DNA of 64,000 bases from Entomortierella parvispora (lineage: Eukaryota > Mortierellomycota > Mortierellomycetes > Mortierellales > Mortierellaceae): positions 3,286,001-3,350,000 of the forward strand of contig OY752140.1 of NCBI GenBank assembly GCA_963573315.1, written 5' to 3'. The position numbers and the translations under genes were made by a program. The notes under the pieces are model-generated. The model was not told the DNA's origin. It did not search any database and worked only from the letters and a program-made list of their open reading frames with translations. Below, piece by piece: positions 20,580 through 29,880 of this stretch. Positions within the stretch are counted from its first letter, which is position 1, and each line of letters starts with the position of its first letter.

Positions 20580-23568
20580 ATGGACCAGAACGCCTCGCCC
20601 ATCCACCTTCCAGAAACTGCAGAGGAGCTGCGGGCAATCACGCTCGAGGTCGAGCAGTTGTTGCAGCAGAGTGCGGACGCGCTCGTGGCCGTGCCTGAGG
20701 GACAGCGGACTATTGCCAATACCCTATTGAAACTACAAGAGGCCCAGAGCGAGGCCGCTTCGAGACAGACCCGCTGTACTTTTCCTCAAATGGTAACGAT
20801 ATTATGCTTTCTAATACTGGATTGCTCTTGAACCATTGTGATCGGCTATACTGATTTTCTGTCCTCTGTCCTTTGTACTCTTTTCATCTCTCCAAAGGTT
20901 CACCTTGACAAGGATGTGAGAGAGGCGGCAACAGATGCAAAAAAGTCCTTGCAGAAGGCCTGGTCCTTGTATGCGAATGTGTTTCTTTGAATGACAAAAC
21001 TGCGCAAAAGAAGAATATGAGTTCTGACTCACCAATGCTGTTTTTCCTGTTGTCGCCGTAGATTATTTTCGCGACGGGTAAGGATATCCTAGTCTCTCGA
21101 TCTAGCTGCATGATTCTCCTGATCCGTCAGCTCTCCCTATCTCTTGTTCATTTGTCTTTATTTCTTTATATCAACGTGACTAGGATGTGTACGCAGTTCT
21201 CTGTCAATTGGATGAGACCCAGACCTCGGATCCCGAGATCCGTCGACTTCTTCAACATACTCTCCGACTCTTTAAGCGCCATGGAGCAGCCTTGGCCGAA
21301 TCCGAACAACAAAAGCTAATGGGGCTGCGATCCGAAATCAGCGGGTTAGAACTCGACTTTCAAAAGGCTCTGAACGAGGACACGACCGAGATCTTGTTGT
21401 CGGAGCTTGAGCTGGAAGGATGCTCTGAAGCCTGGCTCTCGGGATTGAAGCGAGCCAAGAAGGAAGGGAAGGATGACCACGGCATTCTCTACTATCGCGT
21501 GACTATGAAGACTCCAGATATTTTGAACATTAGCAGGAACGCCTCCTTGCCCGAGACCCGTCAACGTGTTTCCACGACTTACCGCCAAGTCTGCACTGGG
21601 ACCAATGGACCAATCCTAGATCAACTGATTCAGTTGCGACATGAAGCTGCGGCCCTGTTGGGATACAAGAGTCATGCAGCTTATCAGTTGGATATCAACA
21701 TGGCCAAGACGGTCGAAACAGTAGAGTCGTTCTTGGATAATATCACAACCTCTATTTCTGGAAAATTGGCGACTGACAAGAAAGAGTTGTTAGCGCTCAA
21801 GAAGGCCGAGTACGAGAAACGCGGATGGGGTCAGAAGTATGATGGAAAACTCTATGCTTGGGATGTCAAGTATTACCAAGAGATTTTGCTGAGCGAGAAG
21901 TACGCGGTCGATAATACCTTGTTGACGCAGTACTTTGAACTCAACAATGTCCGGGATCAGATCATGGGCGTGTAGGTGACCTTCTTGTTTTGATTTCAAA
22001 GGCGCATCGTTGTTATGAAACTAAGTTTGTGCTACGGCATTCTGTGGAGATAGGTATTCAAAGATCTTTCAACTTCGATTCGAACAAATCCCCGGAAAGT
22101 ATTGGGCAGATGATGTGACCTTGTTTGCGGTTTACGACCAAAAGGCTCAGAATGACGCGGGCGAGGCAGGACAGAAAGACCCATCTGCGTTCAAGCTTGG
22201 ATACTTTTACCTTGGTATGTCTACAGTGGTACTAGAATTTCCGACGTCTCCTGTCAAATGCAATTGGTAGACTCTTTGTACTGACTTGGTGTACCATTTA
22301 TTTTGGCTTTTCGTAGATTTATTCCCCAGACCTGGTATGTTCTTTTTTCCCAAAAGTGTTCTCGGTTCCATAAAGATATGAACTGACGCCGGACTAAATA
22401 CTAACCCTTCCTGGCGTACGATGTCATAGGCAAATATTCTCATCAATGTGTTGTGCCACTGCGACCCAGCTATGTCAACTCGAATGGCGAGCGTGTCCTG
22501 CCAGTTGGTTCGTTGGCTGTCAATACCCTTGCTGATGTTTCATATGATAAAGAATGGAAACATAACACTTAACCGGCTCCTATCTTCTTTGTCTCCTTCC
22601 ATCGTATGAACAGCTGTTAACGTCGGCAATTTGTCCCGCCCTACCGCTGATCGTCCTGCACTTCTTAAACACAGCGAGGTTTGTGTTTTATGGATATTGA
22701 CACATGCGGCAGTCCAGTTACCGTGATTAGGTAACTAATACCCGACCATTCCCCACTTTTTCTAATATATCCTTCATGTTTCTTAGGCCAACACATTCTT
22801 CCACGAGTTTGGTCACGTTTGCCACGCCATGTCTAGCAAGGCTCGGTTCTCGATCTTCAACTTTTCATGGGCGGTTGTTCCTTACCCCACCTCGCTGGCC
22901 ATGGACTTTTTGGAAGTGCCAAGTATCATGTTGGAAAACTGGCTCTGGGAACCCACTGTCTTGAAGCGTCTTGGAAGGTGAGTGAATCCCTCGTTGATGA
23001 TCCGGGTGTTGTTAATGTTTGTCACTTTCAAGGAATCTAACCTATTTTTTTTCTTAGACACTACAAGACAGGAGATGAATTGCCAGACGAATTGATCAGC
23101 TCTCTTGTCAAGACAAGAAAGGTCATCAAGGGACTCTTGTTTTCACAACAGATGGCCATGACAGCCATTGATCTCCGATTGCACAGCATGGACCCTCAAA
23201 AGCGTACTCAATCCATTGCCGAATTCTGGAGAGAAACTAGCGAGAAGCTCGTAGGCGTCACTTTGGAGCATGGACCCAACGTCAACCCAGCCTGTCAATT
23301 GTATCATATCGTCACTGGATACGATGCCGGGTACTACGTGTATGGCTGGGCTGAGAGCTCTGCTCATGATCTTTACACCCGATTCATTGAAAAGGCAGAC
23401 TCTCAGCCTCATGAACGGACCCGTGCCCTGGATGGAAAACTGGGCCGTGAATACTGGGAAAAGGTCTTGGTCCCCGGAGCCACCAAAGATCCCATCGAGC
23501 TCTTGAGAGATTTCCTGGGACGTGAGCCCAACGCGGATGCTTTCCAGCGGTATCTGACAGAGCCATAG
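20580..23568 (+). CDS. PRD1: thimet oligopeptidase / saccharolysin, M3 metallopeptidase
   Basis: Ten exons: 20580-20792, 20898-20968, 21062-21077, 21184-21971, 22054-22214, 22317-22334, 22430-22507, 22614-22678, 22787-22977 and 23058-23568, giving 703 residues, close to yeast saccharolysin. Every junction keeps frame. Exons 3 (16 nt) and 6 (18 nt) are micro-exons whose codons supply expected family residues (LFSRR|DVY and DLFPRPG|KYSH). The zinc motif is His476-Glu477-Phe-Gly-His480; the third zinc ligand should be the Glu of DFLEVPS (about residue 513). Between them the chain is about 8 residues longer than in mammalian thimet oligopeptidase. It cleaves short cytosolic (and in yeast mitochondrial intermembrane) peptides. 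Upstream in-frame Met at 20418 is rejected because the intervening residues look like leader. Confidence 0.93.
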
Positions 23569-23791
23569 AGTAATAAAAGGGAGTCCATTCCTATTTCTGA
23601 AAACTGAACGCTGGCTCCAACTGAAGAAGCTGGCTATTATTAAAGACACCGATCATCCTCAACAGTTGGTTCAAGGGCGGCGTTCCTCTCTCTGAGTCGC
23701 ATCAAGTGGAAAGAGAAATTGAATTCCAAGAGTGGAAGGATTTTTTTATAATATTTATTTTTTTCCGAACTAAATTCATTTTTTTTTTCAT

Positions 23792-26087
23792 TTACAACTC
23801 GGTGTGAAGCATGGACGCACCGCTGCCATAGCCGTATCCCTTTGCGCCAAAAGCCTTTCCATAGCAGGTCTTGCAATAGGGTTGGCCCTGTCGATCAGTC
23901 ATATTGGTCGAGTCCAAGCTCTTGGAGCATTCGACACATCGGAGACACAGTTTGTGGTACTTTGCACCACCAGGGGCTAACGCCGATTCCGCATGGTAGA
24001 CTGTCTTCTGACAACGAGGGCAGATATCACCGCCGCCTCCGAATGAAGCGGTGACCTTCTTGGGCGTCATCAGTCCTCCTGAGCGATAGTAGCTCGTCTT
24101 TGGAACAGTGGTCTGTCCCGACGAGGAAGCACTCACAGGGCTCGTAAAGCTGTTGTTGCTGCTGTTGTTGTTGTTGATGGAACTGTTACCTCCGACATAA
24201 GATGCCTTAGAATGGTTAGAGGAAGAGTCGTCATCCGCAGTAGGGACAGTGGGGGTCCAAGTACGCGTGGCTGCTGAAGATACATGACGCGCTGGCATGT
24301 AGCTCAGATTTTGGGGTCTTGAAGGCATGGTTGGAGTAGGTTCCTCATCCCATTCGTCCACATCCTTCTTTGAGACGGTGCTTTGCTGACGTTGTTCCTG
24401 TTCTCGCAGGGTAAGCTGGTCCGTCTCGTTCATAAGTCGGTTCAGACGAGCAGAGCTGGATCCGCTGAATGAAGGAGTGTATTTTACTTCTGGCTCCTGC
24501 TGTTGTTGCTGCTGCTGAAGGAACTGCGATCGGTACATAGGCTGTCTAGACGACGATGACGACTCTTCAACTCTGCTGGGCGTTGGCTCTGCATCCCATT
24601 CATCCTCCTCGACAGCCGGCGCACTGCGGCCTGGCAAGGGTGGGGGTGCTCCAGAGCCTTCTTCCTTTCTTGCCACCACGCGAACAGGCACGTAGTCCAG
24701 GTACGAATCGTCTCCTTGTTCACTTTCATGCTGAGAAGTTGGTGCGGGTGTTGGCTCCACAGGTTCGACTTCTCTCTTAGGGAGCGCTGGAGGCGTAATA
24801 GGAGTTGCAGGGGGGGATGAGGACGACGACGAAGATGGAGCTCCGGTCTGGAAAGAAAGCGCCTGCCGACTCTTGATGAAATCGGCCTCTGCATCATGGT
24901 TGGCCTGGCTCTGGTTTCTGGAAGAGGATGTACCTCTGTAGGACTGGTTCAAAAACAAAGATTTCGTTGCCGGCTGAGTGGACGAGGATGAGAACGACGA
25001 GATCGAGGGTGCAGGTGAAGAGGTCGTCGCCATAGTCGATCCAAATGCTGATGAGGTATCCGATCCTGCAGAGTGATAGCCGGATTGCCCGCCGCTCTTG
25101 TTCTGTGCGGCAAGGTAGCCGTCTGTCAAAGGCAAAGTTGATCGTGTACCGCTGCTCGTGCTGGCTGTTGAACCTCCTGTCGAATCCGCGTTAACACGTC
25201 CATAGCGGTTAGAAACGCGCTGAGCGTGCGCCTCGTCAAAGGCACGGCGGGAAGCCTCAGCCTGTTCTCGAATCAGGTCCAAAGAGTTGCGCTTCTTCAA
25301 GGTAGCATTCACGGGTGTCAGGCGCTCGCGTCTCTGCTCCTCTGTCTCTTCTGTTGCAAAGGAATGTTGGCTCGGGGTGCTGGGGGTGCGGGGGCTACCA
25401 TAGTCGCTCTGACGTCCAGCAGAGCCGCTACCTCCTGTGTTGTTGAAGACGACCTGGTCCAGATTGTTGTAGGAAACAGCCTCGACATTGCTGTTACTGG
25501 CGTTGTTGTCGTTAAAGTCGCTGTTGCTTCCGCTGCTATTGACAGGTCTACCGATGCTCTGCTTGAACTGGCTCTCGGGATCCTCTCGGACGAGGAGACC
25601 GCTTGCATAACCATATCCAGTTGGACCCCACATCTTTTTGTGGCAAGTTTTGCAGTAGGCCTAGTTCGATAGACGAACGTCGGATGGTCAGCGCATATTG
25701 GCCTGGTAATATCTCAGTCACTCAATCCTTTGTCCCTACCTCTCCTTCATGCTCCGCAAGTGTGTTGGAGTCCAGACGACGGTTGCATTCTTTGCAATTA
25801 AAGCACTATGGAGAAGAAACAATGGCCGTCAGTCGATTCGTTGCATGGACAGAAAAAGGCTACTCCGTTAGTACAGCATATGCTTACAGACTTGTGCCAT
25901 GCAGCTCCATTGGGTCCAATGACTTGCTCAGCCTAGACATTGAAGAGGACAAAGAAGGAGCAGGTGAGTGTCTTGGCATCAATGTCCAAAGACTGGGACA
26001 TGAGATGGTGCATTCACATACAGAATAGACGCTCTTGGAGCACCGCGGGCACTTTGGGCTGGTGGGAGGGACAAAACGAGGTGGCAT
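23792..26087 (-). CDS. protein with N- and C-terminal LIM domains
   Basis: Four exons: 26087-26022, 25932-25888, 25805-25740 and 25660-23792, giving 681 residues; all introns are phase 0. The first LIM domain is assembled from all four exons with all eight zinc ligands: C13, C16, H35, C38, C41, C44, C62, C65. A second complete LIM domain lies at the C-terminus (CPRCQKTVYHAESAL...CKTC). Each is followed by a glycine-rich tail (GPTGYGYASG, GAKGYGYGSG), the hallmark of the CRP-type LIM family. The ~530-residue linker is disordered, Ser/Gln/Asn-rich, and has two WDxEPTP motifs. Such proteins act as adaptors, often at actin or in nuclei; the target here is unknown. Confidence 0.9.
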
Positions 26088-26548
26088 TGTAGGGTTACGG
26101 AAGAGGGAATGAGGGAGAGAGAAGAGAAGAGGAGGGAAGTAAAGACAAGTGCAAAGAAGAGGAGATGGGCAGGACGACGAAGGAAGCAGAAGGAGGAAGG
26201 GAGACCAACCAGTTCTGAAGAATGGCAGTCCAAACTCGCTATGGCTGAATCCTCAGGCCCAATGGGGTTGTGCAGTGTCGCTGGTTCGCTCTCTGAAGAA
26301 TAGTTCTCCCTTCGCACGTTCGCCCACAGAAATGAAATTGCTCTCCAAGAGAGACACTGCCCCCCGACTCCTAGCGGCCACCCGCTTGGGGAGGAGTCGC
26401 ACGATGTAGCCAAAGAGGCCTGACTCTTGTGCCAGCCCCCGAGCTGTTCATTCGGACCCTCACCAGCAGCCGGCGACTGAGCCTGACCTCTCAACCTAAC
26501 CCCTGTCTTGTCACTGCCTCCTTTGCTCTTATACTACCTTGTTTTTAA
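26088..26548. other. intergenic region
   Basis: 5' flank of the LIM gene. It is purine-rich near 26105-26200 (GAGGAAG-type runs on the plus strand). No gene supported. Confidence 0.5.
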
Positions 26549-27170
26549 ATGGCCAAGTTTAGAGTGGGGGGAAGTCGTCCTCCTTGAGGTGTCGCCTTCT
26601 GGGCACTGCCTTTGTTGTTGCAGGTTGAAGGTTCTGAAGAAGAACATGCATCGTCATTTATCAAACTTTATCAAACTACAATAAGTTCAAGGTCGGCTGA
26701 ACCGTTCATGTATACTTCAGTTTTCTTCCACTTGCCCCCTTACTAAACGTAGCTACTCATAAACCGTACAAATATGCTCTAGGAGTCGCCTGACACAGTC
26801 GAGCCTTTCGTTCTCGGCGTTGGTAGCTACAAAGAGTTCACTGCTTCCTCGTCCTCCTTCGTCGATCCAGATTCAGAAATCATATTTGAAACGAAGCTGC
26901 AGCTGTCAACCATCGATGACCTTATCACAGCGGCCACGACAAATGTCCGCAAATTCTCTGAAAACACAATGAAAACATTGAAGAGGAAGCTGAGGGATAT
27001 GGAGGAGATGGAGGCCAAGCTGCAGGAGCAGAAGAAAGCGCTGGGGAATTGCGCGCTTGGCCGTCGAGAAGGCGAAGGAACTCTTGAACGAAATGGAGCG
27101 CGCCTAAAAACGGATGCAAGTTCTGGCCCAGGAGGCTCGCGACTTAGGTGAGGCCTCGAAAAACTTGACG
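26549..27170 (+). pseudogene. decayed paralogue of the zinc/coiled-coil gene at 35159
   Basis: Read beside the intact gene at 35159-35799, this locus preserves the same layout: an ATG with MAKFRVGG, a Cys-rich segment (CLCCC), the shared block LKKNMHRHLS, an intron ending CTCTAG at 26782, then ESPDTVEPFVLGVGSYKEFTA and a helical Glu/Lys-rich stretch. It is broken. The start frame meets TGA at 26585. The Cys-rich part continues in another frame (26595). Near 27050 a further frameshift is needed to recover LAVEKAKELLNEMERA, which ends in TAA before KRMQVLAQEARDLGE resumes. Three independent lesions indicate a pseudogene. Confidence 0.8.
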
Positions 27171-27711
27171 AAATTCAATTCAACTGCCGCGACAGACTCC
27201 GTCGCCACAGGACTTGCTTCAAACAACCCTGCCTCCATTGACCCTGCCCCCATTGACCTTGCCTCCATCGACCCTGCCTCCACTGACCTGTCAAGCCCTC
27301 AACTGTTTAACTGCGCAGATCGGACAGGATGCGGTGGGTTTAGTTGTGTATGGCCGTAATTCTCAGAGTCCATCAAGTCAACAGACCTAGTCAAACCCGC
27401 AAACCAACTAATACAGCTCTGCCGGACCCAGAACAACCTCCCAAAGAGAACAGCCGTTATGCAACGGCTTTTCCTCCCCCACCCACAGACCGCGCCGCAA
27501 TGACGTTTTTGTGCCAATGAGCCACGCTCTACACCCTTAAGTAGACGCGTTTCCCATTCCGCGTTTTTTTTTGTCCGCCTGTGGGACGGAACCACCGATC
27601 TCCTCAACCCAAGAAAATTATACCAACCGGCTCCATGCTTCACTTTCATGGCTCGCCTCTAGGCGTAGACTTTTATTTCTAGTAATTCTAGGGTTTATTC
27701 TATTTAAGATT
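27171..27711. other. intergenic region
   Basis: It contains a short imperfect repeat around 27225-27290 (units like CCTGCCTCCATTGAC, coding-like SIDPA steps) that may be a tail of the pseudogene, then unremarkable sequence. No gene supported. Confidence 0.4.
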
Positions 27712-29425
27712 CTATTCAAGATCGCTTACACAATACCCTTCATAACCCTCACTATCATCCTCATCCTCCTCGTCAAATTCTTTGTATTGAAACAGCTTCT
27801 GCGAGTTCAAAAGTGTCAATTGCCACAGCCTTTTGCGGACAATCCTGTCCCCATGAACGCTACGACTCATCTCCTTCAGACCTGGCCATTGATTCAAGAT
27901 CCAAAGCACATCCTGCTCGTCCATGTTCTGACGCGTAAAAGTAAATTTTAGCGAATTCAACTCCTTCAGAGGTGTCAGATGAGTCATGCCAGATTCTACC
28001 TTCAGCCTCAGACCCCGGCCCCATGTGTCGTCGGCACCTTCACTGCGGAATTCCATTCCACGGCTCAAGTTCAAAGACTCCAAGAGGTGAAGTTTTGAGA
28101 TCTGCTGGAAGGCCTGTTCATCCCAACCCGCCGTCTCCGACTCTGGCGGAAATACGATGAGAATTGTGAGACGGGTTAGCTTCATGCAGATCCATGGGTC
28201 CACTTGTTGAATATCACGCGATGTTGCAAATCGTTCCATGATTGCGTCCAGCTCGTCCACCATGTCATATTCTCCTTTCTTGATCTCTTTCCGACGCTTC
28301 GCGATGTCGTCTCTGGTATCCAGCTCCAACTGGGTTGCTCGAGCCTCCTCCGCGCCAGGACCAGTTACCAACTCATAAGCAAAGATTCGCCTCGTTCTGA
28401 GCCTAGTCAGCTTTTGGGAAGGATGTCAAAATCCACTGACACATCCAACTACGTAGATCATTGCAGTCAAGGAGCTGCAGGATCTCCAGGGACTCTGAGT
28501 GCTTCTCCAGTACAGCCAGGGATCTGTACCAGAATCCAGAAGACCCGATTGACAGTACTCGAAGAGGACCACAGGCTGACAATATCAGCGCAACCTGACT
28601 GTCGCTGAGGTGTAAGGTTAATTTGAGTCGTCTCATATGCTGCCACGTCCGAGTCTGGAGATTACCGAAGACCAGTTTTGTCTCAGTCGCCACTTTGCCG
28701 GCCTTGGGTGGTACCCACTCGAGAGACTGAAGTTGCGGGCATTGAGCAGCCCAAAGGAGTTCCTTTGCTGGATCACCGAAAACTCTGTCCATAGTAAGAC
28801 TGTCCATCACTGGAAATTGAAGCTCGATAGTGAATTCGCTCCAACTGAGGTAGCATTTGTGGAGATATAGCTTTCTCAGTCTCCTTCCTAGCTCCATCAA
28901 TTGGGCTGTCTCTGTCTCGCTTAGACTGCAATCAACAAGCGTCAGATCCTGCAAAACCCGGCTGCATTGAGAAAATACGATGCTCCAAGAAAGCTGATGC
29001 CGAGCCCGTGCTTTGCTGCCAAAGATCTGGAGTTCTTGGAGGTGTTGGTTCTGAAAGATCAGCGATTCGCAAGAAGCCCGACACTGCTCTATGGTATAGT
29101 CCAAGGCCCTCACATTCAAGCTCAGAAGGTTGCGACAGAGAGACGGATCCAAGGCAATGACAGAGAGCCCTTTGCAAACATTAGGGTTCTCCTCGAGCAA
29201 GAGAATGACGAGATGTCGAATGTGTTTGGCATGCCGTGTAATCCCTTCGACAGACGGCAATGGCATTCGTAGACGACTGACGCTTTTGTAAAGCATCGGA
29301 GCTAGGACCTGATGCCATGAGTTGCAGACAAGGAGGCAGGTTGCAAGAGCGTGCTGAGGGAGGAATGTCGAGACAACTTGAAGAAGTTCAGGAACATCTA
29401 AAGGTGAATAAAAACAAGGGGGTCA
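27712..29425 (-). pseudogene. F-box/RNI-like protein gene, frameshifted and without a visible start
   Basis: The upstream part reads SPLDVPELLQVVSTFLPQHA and continues as an F-box (CLLVCNSWHQVLAPMLY), followed by LRR-like (RNI) segments (LQDLTLVDCSLSE, LRKLYLHKCYL, LRVLSIGSSGF). The frame stops at TAG (28403-28405) right after SFPKAD. From the same place the neighbouring frame continues smoothly as LTRLRTRRIFAYELVTGPG and on to 27712. Removing one A from the A4 run (T4 at 28412-28415 on plus) rejoins them, so this is a single-base frameshift. At the 5' side the F-box frame meets TGA at 29425-29423 with no Met. Either a first exon joins at the TTTAG before ATGTTCC (29395) or the 5' end was lost; the satellite begins about 40 bp beyond. 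F-box proteins recruit substrates to SCF ubiquitin ligases; this copy is probably dead. Confidence 0.75.
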
Positions 29426-29465
29426 AAAAAAGTTTAAAAAACCCCACGCGCGTGCATGGATGCAT

Positions 29466-29880
29466 GCTGTAACCCTTAATCGTCATCGCGTGGTCCTCCT
29501 ACCCGTCCTCTGCCCTCCTCAATCCTCAATCCTCCTCTGCCCTCCTCTGCCCTCCTCAGTCCTCATCTATCCTCATCAATCCTCCTCTGCCCTCATCAAT
29601 CCTCCTCTATCCTCCTCTGAATGAAATCAAGAGGACAAAAAAAGCGACGCGTGCTGTAACCCTTAATCGTCATCGCGTGGTCCTCCTACCCGTCCTCTGC
29701 CCTCCTCAATCCTCAATCCTCCTCTGCCCTCCTCTGCCCTCCTCAGTCCTCATCTATCCTCATCAATCCTCCTCTGCCCTCATCAATCCTCCTCTATCCT
29801 CCTCTGAATGAAATCAAGAGGACAAAAAAAGCGACGCGTGCTGTAACCCTTAATTGTCATCGCGTGGTTCCTCCCACCCG
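29466..29880 (+). repeat. 187-bp tandem higher-order unit (two full units, third begun)
   Basis: The marker GCTGTAACCCTTAAT recurs at 29466, 29653 and 29840, exactly 187 bp apart. Each unit has a unique part (CTGTAACCCTTAATCGTCATC..., and ATGAAATCAAGAGGACAAAAA) and a run of C/T-rich 10-mers. The third unit does not close until 32851, because its 10-mer run has expanded to about 2.9 kb. Confidence 0.9.
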
